This document shows, piece after piece, positions 8,929 to 15,617 of a stretch of 64,000 nucleotides of DNA. Position numbers and translations under genes: made by a program. This stretch comes from Methanoculleus chikugoensis. Its GTDB lineage: Archaea; Halobacteriota; Methanomicrobia; Methanomicrobiales; Methanoculleaceae. The stretch is from contig NZ_AP019781.1 of NCBI RefSeq assembly GCF_019669965.1, forward strand, positions 310,001 to 374,000, read 5' to 3'. How positions within the stretch are numbered: position 1 is the stretch's first letter; the number at the start of each line of letters is the position of its first letter. The notes beneath the pieces are model-generated. The model searched no databases, had not been told where the DNA came from, and saw nothing but the letters and a program-made list of their open reading frames with translations.

Positions 8929-9159
8929 TCACTTCTTCCTCTTCGGGGGGTTCATGACGTCTTCCGGGGTCTTGATGTCCGGTCTGATGTGGGTCATCGG
9001 AAAACAGTTATACATTTCGCAGGCACAGGTCGGGCACTTAACGAGGTCTGCATCGGTGCTGTCGATGCGGATTTCCCGCCCGCAGTCGATACAGATGTAG
9101 CGGCCCGGGCCCGGTTTCTCTCCTGCCTTCGCCGTTTTGCTGGATCCTGGTTCGACCAC
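8929..9159 (-). CDS. Small rubredoxin-like/zinc ribbon protein
   Basis: A 76-residue protein with two CXXC knuckles, YICIDCGREI and VKCPTCACEMY, separated by 16 residues, so it likely binds one zinc or iron atom. A lysine-rich tail ends in PPKRKK. It begins with GTG at 9159; GGTGA six bases upstream supports that choice. The gene lies 28 bases upstream of the desulforedoxin gene, in the same direction as the peroxide-defence genes, and may be the first gene of that operon. I do not recognise a specific named family. A redox carrier or a nucleic-acid-binding zinc ribbon are both possible. Confidence 0.72.
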   Translation of the reverse strand: MVEPGSSKTAKAGEKPGPGRYICIDCGREIRIDSTDADLVKCPTCACEMYNCFPMTHIRPDIKTPEDVMNPPKRKK

Positions 9160-9273
9160 AGAAAATCACCGGACTGTTACTATCATTTCAAGGTATTTAG
9201 CAGTTTTCACCCGGGCAAGAACCGGTCCGGCCGGGGTATCCGGTTATCCCGACCCGCACCGGAGGAGCCCGAA

Positions 9274-9287
9274 CCCTATTAATAGGG
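9274..9287. promoter_or_regulatory. Perfect 14-base palindrome at the promoter of the flavoprotein gene
   Basis: CCCTATTAATAGGG is a perfect palindrome centred 26 bases upstream of ATG 9307. Its A+T core can act as the TATA element of a short-leader transcript, and its symmetry suggests binding of a dimeric regulator to the same site. The assignment is an inference. Confidence 0.5.
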
Positions 9288-9306
9288 CCGTGAACAACCC
9301 TGCATC

Positions 9307-9897
9307 ATGCCTAAGACGGTTATCGCACTGCTCGGGAGCCCGATCCTCGACGGGAACACCGCCCGCCTCCTCGACGAGGCCATCCGGGGCGTAGAGGAGG
9401 AGGGGGTCCGGGTCGAGAAGATCGAGGTCGCGCAGATGGACATCCTGCCCTGCATGGAGTTCTTCCAGTGCAAAGGGAGCGAGAACTGCCTGATCGAGGA
9501 CGAGATGACGGAGATCTTCCGGAAGTTCCGGGAGATGGACGGCCTGATCGTGGCGACCCCGGTGATGACGATGGGTGTTCCCGGGAGGCTCAAGTCGTTC
9601 ATCGATCGGTTCCAGGTCTTTTATATGGCGAAGTATCACCGGGGCAACTCATTTATCTCTCCTGAACGCCGGAAAAAACGGAAGATGCTTTTTATATCGA
9701 TCGCGGGGATGAATATCCCGAACGTCTTTGACGGGGTCAGGATGACCATGCAGGCGTTCGGGGAGATCATCGACTGCCCCCTCTGGGCCGAGGTGCTCCA
9801 GAACGACATGGACACCGTCCAGGATATCACTACGCGGCCGGAGGTGATGGAAGCGGCGTACCGGAAGGGCCGCGAACTCGGGCGGCTCTTACAATGA
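9307..9897 (+). CDS. Flavodoxin-fold iron-sulfur flavoprotein family
   Basis: A 196-residue member of the NADPH-dependent FMN reductase family. The FMN loop is LGSPILDGNTARLLD at residues 8-22. The cluster region is altered from the neighbours: it reads CMEFFQCKGSENC near residue 46, giving three cysteines with wider spacing, so a cluster may be incomplete or of another type. ATPVMTMGVPGRLKSFIDRF is the second flavin loop. The gene diverges from the zinc ribbon gene and its last nine bases overlap the end of the opposing CDF gene. A palindromic promoter element lies just upstream. Confidence 0.85.
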   Translation: MPKTVIALLGSPILDGNTARLLDEAIRGVEEEGVRVEKIEVAQMDILPCMEFFQCKGSENCLIEDEMTEIFRKFREMDGLIVATPVMTMGVPGRLKSFIDRFQVFYMAKYHRGNSFISPERRKKRKMLFISIAGMNIPNVFDGVRMTMQAFGEIIDCPLWAEVLQNDMDTVQDITTRPEVMEAAYRKGRELGRLLQ

Positions 9898-10935
9898 GCC
9901 GTCGGGTTCGATATGGACCACGACCTCCACGAGCCCCGGCACCGCCTCTTTGAGCCGCCGCTCCACCTCGTCGGAGATCGCGTGGGCACGGGGGACCGGG
10001 AGGGCCGCCTCGACGGTGATGTGGATGTCGGCGAAGATCTCGCCGGGTTTCCCCCGGCACCGGAACTCGTGGTACCCGGCCACACCGGGGGTGTCCGTCA
10101 CCACCGCCCGGATGAGTGCCGGGTCACAGGGGAGGTTCATCGCATCGGTGAGGACCTGCGCGGCTTCGTAGAGGATCCCGATCCCCATCCTTGCAATGAG
10201 GAGGCCGATGGCGAGTGCGATGACCGGATCGGCCGCCGGAAACCCGAGTCTGACGGCGAGGAACCCCCCGAGGACGGCGATCGAGACGAAGACGTCGCTT
10301 TTCGTGTGCTGGGAGTCGGCGACCAGGATCTGGCTTTGGTACTCCTCCCCCTTCCTCCGTTCATAGGTGGATACGGCGAGGTTGATGGCGAGCGTTCCGA
10401 CCATGACCACGACAGTGACAGGGGTGATCTCGGGGACGACCGGGACGATGAGCCGCCTGTACCCCTCGTAGAGGATCCCTCCTGCGGTCAGGAGGAGCAT
10501 CGCCCCGATGGCCAGGGTCCCGAGCGTCTCGATCTTGCCGTGGCCGTAGGGGTGTTCGGGGTCGGGGGGTTTCCCGGCGAAGTAGAGGGCGATTATGCCG
10601 ACGACGTTCGAGAAGGAGTCGAACCCCGAGTGGATGGCGTCGGCCACCATGCTCACCGACCCGGCGAGGAGGCCGAAGACCGCTTTTGCGACCGCGACGG
10701 CGAGGTTCAGCACGAGGACGAGGAGAAAGACCCGCTGCACCTTCCGGCCCGTCGCACTTGAATCCTCCTGGTCTTCTCGTTCTCCGGCCGTTCCGCCCGC
10801 CGCCCCCCTCACCTCCGGTGCTCCTGCTCCGGCACTTCGTCTCGTCGCACTCGAAGACCTTCGGTCCTCTCGAGCTCCGGTCGTTCCGTCCGTCGCAACC
10901 CTCATCCACCGGGGGTGGTGGTGTTCCAGCGGCAT
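9889..10935 (-). CDS. Cation diffusion facilitator (CDF) transporter with repeat-encoded N-terminal extension
   Basis: A metal/proton antiporter of 348 residues as read from ATG 10935. From residue about 69 it is a normal CDF protein: TM1, the metal site motif MVADAIHSGFDS (HxxxD near residues 102-106), the loop HPYGHGK, further TM segments and a cytoplasmic domain ending HIEPDGSL. Residues about 13-64, rich in Arg, Ser, Gly and Glu, are encoded by interspersed hairpin repeats (10745-10905) and resemble no CDF N terminus. A GTG at 10740 (VQRVFLLVLVL) would give a standard-length protein and leave the repeats in the leader, so the true start is uncertain. The metal is not predictable. Confidence 0.88.
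   Translation of the reverse strand: MPLEHHHPRWMRVATDGTTGAREDRRSSSATRRSAGAGAPEVRGAAGGTAGEREDQEDSSATGRKVQRVFLLVLVLNLAVAVAKAVFGLLAGSVSMVADAIHSGFDSFSNVVGIIALYFAGKPPDPEHPYGHGKIETLGTLAIGAMLLLTAGGILYEGYRRLIVPVVPEITPVTVVVMVGTLAINLAVSTYERRKGEEYQSQILVADSQHTKSDVFVSIAVLGGFLAVRLGFPAADPVIALAIGLLIARMGIGILYEAAQVLTDAMNLPCDPALIRAVVTDTPGVAGYHEFRCRGKPGEIFADIHITVEAALPVPRAHAISDEVERRLKEAVPGLVEVVVHIEPDGSL
10745..10905 (-). repeat. Hairpin-repeat copy overlapping the start of the CDF gene
   Basis: Read on the minus strand, the segment has GACC-GAA-GGTC (10856-10866, extendable to seven pairs), CACC-GGA-GGTG (10810-10820), the linkers CGGAGCTCGAG and GGAGCAGGAG, and GTGCGAC spacers. These are the same parts seen at 23244-23340 and 28555-28600. 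The reading frame of the CDF gene stays open through them. Confidence 0.7.
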
Positions 10936-10960
10936 AGGGTTTCCGGAGATTAAGATGAAA

Positions 10961-10970
10961 GGTTTAATAC
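10961..10970 (+). promoter_or_regulatory. TATA-like element of rubrerythrin
   Basis: GGTTTAATAC lies about 28 bases before the rubrerythrin ATG, the right spacing for an archaeal TATA box with a very short leader. The 58-base space also carries the promoter for the divergent CDF reading if that gene starts at 10935. Confidence 0.45.
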
Positions 10971-10993
10971 GAGCGTCCCGCAATGATCCATCC

Positions 10994-11494
10994 ATGCCGA
11001 CAGATGAGAACGCTCAGAATGCGTATGCCGGGGAGTCCCAGGCGAACAGAAAGTACTCGGTCTTTGCAGAGAAGGCAGCCGCCGAGGGGTATCCCGCGGT
11101 GGCAAAACTCTTCCGTGCGGCAAGCGAAGCGGAGGCCGTCCACGCGAAACGCCTTCTCTTCATCCTGAACGCCGTCGGGAGCACTGAAGAGAACCTGAAA
11201 AGCGCGATGGAGGGCGAGAACTATGAGTTCATGGAGATGTACCCCCCGTTCGTCGCCGAGGCGAAGAAGGAGCGCAAAAACGAGGCATCGATCGTCTTCA
11301 CCCATGCGATGAAGGCGGAAGAGGTGCACGCGAACCTCTACCTCCAGGCGCTCGAGGCCGTCCGGGAAGGCAAAGACCTCGATGCGGATAAGGTCTTCCT
11401 CTGCCCGGTCTGCGGCAACCTCGAGATCGGGGCGGCGCCGGAGAAATGCCCGATCTGCGGGGTTCCGGCGCGGATGTTCCGCGAAGTCCAATAA
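10994..11494 (+). CDS. Rubrerythrin
   Basis: A 166-residue peroxide-reducing di-iron protein. The ferritin-like four-helix part carries the Glu/His ligands in NAYAGESQANRKY (residues 9-21), ASEAEAVHAKR and MKAEEVHANLY. A C-terminal rubredoxin-like domain with CPVCGNLE and CPICGVP follows. This is the usual rubrerythrin layout and length. It reduces H2O2 with electrons from rubredoxin or NAD(P)H systems and is a main defence of anaerobes; two rubredoxins are encoded at 48128-48713. ATG 10994 was chosen because upstream in-frame sequence belongs to the opposing CDF gene. The next gene, a thioredoxin reductase fusion, starts 89 bases later. Confidence 0.95.
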   Translation: MPTDENAQNAYAGESQANRKYSVFAEKAAAEGYPAVAKLFRAASEAEAVHAKRLLFILNAVGSTEENLKSAMEGENYEFMEMYPPFVAEAKKERKNEASIVFTHAMKAEEVHANLYLQALEAVREGKDLDADKVFLCPVCGNLEIGAAPEKCPICGVPARMFREVQ

Positions 11495-11583
11495 TTCCTT
11501 TCTTTTCGGCTCGGTGCCGCCGTGGCCGGGGTTCCTGCACCGCACCCCCTATGTTAAATACTCTTCCCGAGATATTCCCTCAC

Positions 11584-12768
11584 ATGGCAGGCGTTAAGGT
11601 CTACACGACGGAGAACTGCCCGTACTGCCGGATGGTTCAGGCGTTCCTCCGGAAACACGACGTCGAGTTTGAGATCGTCGACGTCGGGAAGGATCGCGAG
11701 GCAGCCCGGGAGATGATCGCGATCTCGGGGCAGCGGGGGGTGCCGGTCACGGTCTTTGGCGACGAGGTGGTCGTCGGGTTTGATGCAAAGCGGCTCCGCG
11801 AGCTCTTTGGGACGCCGCCGGAGGAGATCGTCCACGACGCGGTCATTGTGGGCGCCGGTCCGGCAGGGCTGACGTCAGCGGTCTATTGCGCCCGGAAACT
11901 CATGAAGACCGTCGTCATAGCGGAGAACGTCGGCGGTCAGGCGGCCTGGAGCTGGACCATCGAGAACTATATGGGATTTTCGACGATCTCGGGCGAGGAA
12001 CTGGTCCGGAAGTTCGAGGAGCAGGTCCGGGGGTTCCAGGTCCGTCTCGAGCTCGAGAGCGTCGGGGATGTCCGCAAGGAGAATGAGACGTTCCTCGTCC
12101 GGACGGCCTCGGGAACCGTCTACCGTTCCCGGACGCTCATCCTCGCCCCGGGCAAGGAGCCCCGGAGACTGGGGATCCCGGGTGAGGACCGGCTGATGGG
12201 GAAGGGCGTCTCGATCTGCGCCATCTGCGACGCCCCGCTCTATCGTGGCAAACCGGTAGCCGTCGTCGGCGGGGGGAACGCAGCGCTCCAGACCGCGATC
12301 GAGATGACGAAGTTCGCGAGTTCGGTGGCCCTGATCGTCCGGCGATCCCTCCGCTGCGACGAGGTCTACATCGACCGGGCGGAAGAGGCGGGGATACGGA
12401 TCCTCTCCCGCCACGAGGTGACGGCGCTCCACGGGGACGCGGGCCTGACCGGGATCACGATCCGCGACAGCGAGACCGGTGAGGAGACGGACCTCGATGT
12501 GGAGGGGCTCTTCCTCGCGATCGGGCTTGCGCCGAATACGGGTTTCCTCAAGGATCTCGTGGCGCTGAACGAGCAGGGTGAGATCGTCATCGACGAGAAC
12601 GGCCATACGAGCGTTCCCGGGGTCTTCGCGGCCGGGGACGCGACCTGCGTCAAGGCCAAACAGATCATCGTCGCCGCCGGCGACGGGGCGAAGGCGGCGC
12701 TCTCGGCGCACGAGTACTTCGAGGAACTCACGGGCAGGCCGACCGAGGAGCGGGCCGTCTGCACGTGA
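11584..12768 (+). CDS. Glutaredoxin-thioredoxin reductase fusion protein
   Basis: A 394-residue fusion. Residues 1-80 form a glutaredoxin-like domain with the dithiol motif ENCPYCRM near residue 10 and the cis-proline GVPVTVF near residue 55. Residues about 85-385 form an FAD-dependent reductase: FAD motif VIVGAGPAGLTSA, redox motif SICAICDAPLYRGK, NAD(P)H motif VAVVGGGNAAL, and the FAD closing motif GVFAAGDAT. The active-site disulfide spacer is CAIC rather than the usual CATC. The reductase probably recharges its own glutaredoxin domain and possibly the thioredoxin at 23822. ATG 11584 was chosen because it begins exactly at the first strand of the glutaredoxin fold. Confidence 0.93.
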   Translation: MAGVKVYTTENCPYCRMVQAFLRKHDVEFEIVDVGKDREAAREMIAISGQRGVPVTVFGDEVVVGFDAKRLRELFGTPPEEIVHDAVIVGAGPAGLTSAVYCARKLMKTVVIAENVGGQAAWSWTIENYMGFSTISGEELVRKFEEQVRGFQVRLELESVGDVRKENETFLVRTASGTVYRSRTLILAPGKEPRRLGIPGEDRLMGKGVSICAICDAPLYRGKPVAVVGGGNAALQTAIEMTKFASSVALIVRRSLRCDEVYIDRAEEAGIRILSRHEVTALHGDAGLTGITIRDSETGEETDLDVEGLFLAIGLAPNTGFLKDLVALNEQGEIVIDENGHTSVPGVFAAGDATCVKAKQIIVAAGDGAKAALSAHEYFEELTGRPTEERAVCT

Positions 12769-12772
12769 GGGG

Positions 12773-13115
12773 CTACACCCGGGTGCCTTCGGCCAGTGCC
12801 TGAAGGGCGAACGGGTTCTCCTCTCGGATCAGGTCGGCGAACTCCTTGTCGATGTAGCAGAGCGGTTCGACCGGGAGGTCGGTGAGACCGATGATGAACG
12901 CTGCAATGTTTGTGAGGACGCTCGGGGAAGTCGCCGACGACGATCAGGTCGACGTCGCTCTCCTCGTGGAAGTCCCCGCGGGAGAACGACCCGTAGAGGA
13001 TGATAGCGCTGACACGCCGGCGCGCCCGGATCTCGCGAGCGAGAGCCCGGACCTGCTCCATCACCCGGCGAGCGCTCGTCTCGCGGCACTGCAGATCGAA
13101 TCCGCATGTTCGCAT
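12773..13115 (-). pseudogene. Frameshifted minimal nucleotidyltransferase (MNT family)
   Basis: Read from ATG 13115, the first 65 or so codons encode a nucleotidyltransferase core with ILYGSFSRGDF and ESDVDLIVVGDF, the GS motif and paired Asp metal ligands. The expected continuation (VLTNIAAFIIGLTDLPVEPL, then REENPFALQALAEGTRV and TAG at 12775) lies in the next frame. One extra base, or loss of two, around 12915-12922 joins the two halves. The total length of 343 bases also fits one surplus base. It may be a true pseudogene, a sequencing error or a slippage site. Domain order and end match MNT antitoxin-type proteins. No HEPN partner adjoins it, while the divergent MntA at 13229 does have one. 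Confidence 0.75.
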
Positions 13116-13228
13116 CCATGGTATCGGCCCGATGGTCAACAAACTCCTGTCGCTCCCGGGATATAAGTGCGCCGCGGTGTTCCCCCGGCGGCACAAGGTC
13201 TTTATCCGTCGCCGCCGATCTCTCTCCA

Positions 13229-13654
13229 ATGAGACCCCGGAACCTCTCCCCGGAAGAGAAACAGGGCCTCCGTGCCCTCCTCGCCGCTCGACTGGGGGAG
13301 AAGAAGGAGATCCTCTTCGCGTACGTGTACGGCTCCTTTGTGCAGGGTCCCTTCCGCGATATCGATATCGCTGTCTTCCTCGCGGACGGCAGCACCGGGT
13401 CGTCCGACCCGCTTCGGTACGAGCTGGCGCTTGAACAGGAACTGGAGGAGGTTACCGGGGTGCCTATAGATGTACGGGTGCTCACCACGGCGCCGCTTTC
13501 GTTCGCGTTCACGGTTCTCCGTACCGGGGAAATCCTGGTATCCCGCGATGAGGAGGCGCGCTGCGAGTTTGTCTGCAGGATTCTTACTGAGTATCACGAT
13601 TTCTCCCATCACCGGGAGCGTTACAGGAGGGAGGCTCTTGGTCTCCTACGATGA
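13229..13654 (+). CDS. MntA-type nucleotidyltransferase antitoxin
   Basis: A 141-residue minimal nucleotidyltransferase with AYVYGSFVQGPFRDIDIAVFL near residue 30, the GSF motif and the DID metal pair. In characterised MntA/HepT systems this protein adds AMP to the HEPN toxin and so silences it. The gene overlaps the HEPN gene by 17 bases, a strong sign of the module. ATG 13229 gives an N terminus of charged helices typical of the family. It is divergent from the broken nucleotidyltransferase at 12773-13115; the two do not look like close paralogues. A plasmid-like or defence role is inferred from the family only. Confidence 0.85.
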   Translation: MRPRNLSPEEKQGLRALLAARLGEKKEILFAYVYGSFVQGPFRDIDIAVFLADGSTGSSDPLRYELALEQELEEVTGVPIDVRVLTTAPLSFAFTVLRTGEILVSRDEEARCEFVCRILTEYHDFSHHRERYRREALGLLR

Positions 13655-14066
13655 GGAGAAGGTTACTGCGCTGTCATCGGAGCTGATGCAGGCCTGTGAG
13701 AGGCTCCGGGAACTGGGTCAACTCCCGAGGGAGGTGTTTACGGGAGACCCTCACCTCGTTGCAAGCGCGAAGTATCATCTGATCGTCGGCGTCGAGGCGG
13801 CTATCGATCTCGCCAACCACGTGATCACGAAGAATCGATGGAAAATGCCTGAAAATTATGCCGACACGTTTTGTATCGTGCAGGAACACGGGTTCTTCGA
13901 CGAAGACCTTGGAAAACGCCTGCAAACGATGGCCCGGTTCAGGAACCGGTTGATCCACATCTATTGGGATATCGATAACGACAGGATTTACGACCTGCTC
14001 AGGGAGGACGTCGGCGACATCGAGCAGTTTCTCACCGAATATATCCGTGCCCTGCAGAGGGAGTGA
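13638..14066 (+). CDS. HepT-type HEPN RNase toxin
   Basis: This 142-residue helical protein carries the HEPN ribonuclease motif RNRLIH (R-x4-H) near residue 100, followed by YWDID. The first helix region and MARFRNRL context match the DUF86/HepT family. It is the toxin partner of the nucleotidyltransferase just upstream. The start is the TTG at 13638, preceded by GGAGGGAGG; it overlaps the antitoxin gene end, giving coupled translation. Upstream in-frame sequence belongs to the antitoxin. HepT toxins cut tRNA or mRNA; the target here is unknown. Confidence 0.87.
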   Translation: MVSYDEEKVTALSSELMQACERLRELGQLPREVFTGDPHLVASAKYHLIVGVEAAIDLANHVITKNRWKMPENYADTFCIVQEHGFFDEDLGKRLQTMARFRNRLIHIYWDIDNDRIYDLLREDVGDIEQFLTEYIRALQRE

Positions 14067-14172
14067 AGGCGCTGGCACTCTACTGGCCCCGGGCCACTCA
14101 TCATTCCGTGCGTCCCGAGCTCATTCATGCGAGCCTGACCCGTGAATATGGCCGATCGCATGCTATCACGGG

Positions 14173-14466
14173 TCAGAGTCTGCCGTAGCGTTTATGCGCC
14201 TGTTCGATGGTCATCAGGTGGGTGATCTCGACCCAGTTCCTGTCGGTATCGGTATGGATAATATAGAGCGCGGTAAACGTTCGCCCTATATGGAGGCGAA
14301 ATACCTCCACGCCATCCGTATTCAGGCGTTCTTTATCTCCCCCGCTACCGGGATATGGGTCTGTCTGTAGAATAGCAAGCTTTGCCGCGATGATGCGCTG
14401 CGACTTCTCCGGCAGAGTATTCAAGAAATCCGCTGCCGACCGCCTGAACAGAACGGCAAACGTCAC
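14173..14466 (-). CDS. RelE/ParE-family toxin
   Basis: A 97-residue protein with the RelE/ParE fold: an N-terminal strand (FAVLFRRSAADFLNTL), a helix pair, then strands including VFRLHIGRTFTALYIIH and a C-terminal ITHLMTIEQAHKRY. Residues of the last strands match the group that cleaves mRNA on the ribosome, with conserved Arg and basic positions. It starts with GTG, which overlaps the stop of the antitoxin gene (GTGA). That arrangement, antitoxin first with four-base overlap, is usual for type II modules. Whether it targets ribosomes or gyrase cannot be told from the sequence. Confidence 0.85.
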   Translation of the reverse strand: MTFAVLFRRSAADFLNTLPEKSQRIIAAKLAILQTDPYPGSGGDKERLNTDGVEVFRLHIGRTFTALYIIHTDTDRNWVEITHLMTIEQAHKRYGRL

Positions 14467-14648
14467 AATGGGATCTCCACGAGTTCTTCCGTCTCCTGGA
14501 TCCGCTTGATATCCTCCATAAGCCGCCGCTTCTTTTCGTGTTCGATCATCTCCTCTATCAGTTCGGAGAAGGTCATCCCCGGCTTGCGCATACTGGAGAG
14601 GGCAGCCCAGACCTCTTCCCTGACAACAATACGCTTTATGGCATTCAT
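14463..14648 (-). CDS. Antitoxin partner of the RelE-family toxin
   Basis: A 61-residue protein with an N-terminal ribbon-helix-helix-like DNA-binding part (KRIVVREEVWAALSSM), a TFSELIEEMIEHEKKRR helix, and an acidic tail (QETEELVEIPL) that would wrap the toxin. Size, order and overlap with the toxin gene identify its role; the specific antitoxin subfamily is not certain. It probably represses its own promoter, located in the A+T-rich stretch just upstream of 14648. Confidence 0.8.
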   Translation of the reverse strand: MNAIKRIVVREEVWAALSSMRKPGMTFSELIEEMIEHEKKRRLMEDIKRIQETEELVEIPL

Positions 14649-15000
14649 GATATTCGTGATATATGTACTACTGACAGAAAAACATTGCCGGTGTATCGGG
14701 TATTCTCCGGCAAGAATCCTTCAACCGGGAGGTGCGACTCCCGGTGGGAAGCCATGTTAGCAATTCGACACTGTATAATGGCATTCCTTCGAAAATCTGC
14801 GTGAGAATGCTCTACATCAGGCGGATCTTCGATCGCTGGACACTTTCGGGACGACTTCAATGATTATTCCCATAATAATTATAGATACAATCATTGTGGC
14901 CACCGCCCGGGAGAGACACCCTTATCTCCCGAGAGGAACGATCCCCTGCCATGGCAGGGTCGGCGGCGGTCGCGGATCAGCTCTCCGGGGTGACGGGCCG
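14649..15000. other. Intergenic region with a short hairpin and a 17-codon reading frame
   Basis: No credible gene was found in this stretch. It holds the promoters of the divergent antitoxin and of the lipid synthase, with an A+T-rich tract near 14855-14890. CCGGGAG-GTGCGA-CTCCCGG (14725-14744) is a perfect hairpin containing the GTGCGA word of the repeat family. A short ATG frame from 14951 ends in the TGA that overlaps the GTG start at 15001; it is too short to trust as a gene. Confidence 0.55.
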
Positions 15001-15579
15001 GTGATCGAGGAGCACCTCCGGGGACGGTTGAACGGGGCGCTCACCCGGATCGCAGCCCTCGTTGCCCGGACGGGGGCGACCCCGAACACCCTCACCCTGC
15101 TCGGGTTTCTCGGGATGGCGGTCGCGGGGGTCCTCTGTGCTTTAGGATCGTTCTTCTTCGCCGGCATCATCGTCGCCGCATCCTGCGTCTTCGACGCCCT
15201 CGACGGGGCGCTCGCCCGGGTGACCGGCGCCGCCTCTCCCTTCGGGGCGTTCTTCGACTCGTTCCTGGACCGCTACGCCGAGGCGGCGGTTTACGGGGGG
15301 CTCGTCGTGCATTACGCGGGGGTGGGGACGATCTCGGGCGTCGAGGCTGCGTTTGCCGCCGCGATCGGGTCGCTGATGGTCAGTTACGCCCGGGCCCGCG
15401 CCGAGGGGCTCGGGATCGAGTGCCGGGCCGGGCTCTTCGCCCGCCCGGAGCGGATCGCGGTCATCATCATCGGACTGGTGACGGGTCTCGTCCTCCCGGC
15501 GCTCGTCCTCCTCGCGGTCGCGACGAACATTACTGCGGCGCGGAGACTCCTCGCTGTCCGGGGGGTGTCACACTGGTGA
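15001..15579 (+). CDS. CDP-alcohol phosphatidyltransferase (archaetidylinositol phosphate synthase-like)
   Basis: A 192-residue membrane enzyme. The full CDP-alcohol phosphotransferase motif is visible near residues 62-88: DALDGALAR, then GAFFDSFLDR. Hydrophobic segments flank it (LLGFLGMAVAGVLCALG and three more). Archaeal members couple CDP-archaeol to inositol phosphate, glycerol or serine to form polar lipids; the archaetidylinositol phosphate synthase group is my best match, but the acceptor alcohol is uncertain. I use GTG 15001, preceded by GGGGTGA. Extending upstream adds sequence not homologous to the family. It converges on tfrB. Confidence 0.85.
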   Translation: MIEEHLRGRLNGALTRIAALVARTGATPNTLTLLGFLGMAVAGVLCALGSFFFAGIIVAASCVFDALDGALARVTGAASPFGAFFDSFLDRYAEAAVYGGLVVHYAGVGTISGVEAAFAAAIGSLMVSYARARAEGLGIECRAGLFARPERIAVIIIGLVTGLVLPALVLLAVATNITAARRLLAVRGVSHW

Positions 15580-15617
15580 TGTATGATGCAAAAACAGTTC
15601 GGCGGAAGGGGCTTCTC

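Noticed and set aside
14951-15004. Seventeen-codon reading frame ending at the GTG start of the lipid synthase
   Set aside because: Too short and without a ribosome binding site of its own; overlap with the next start could be chance.
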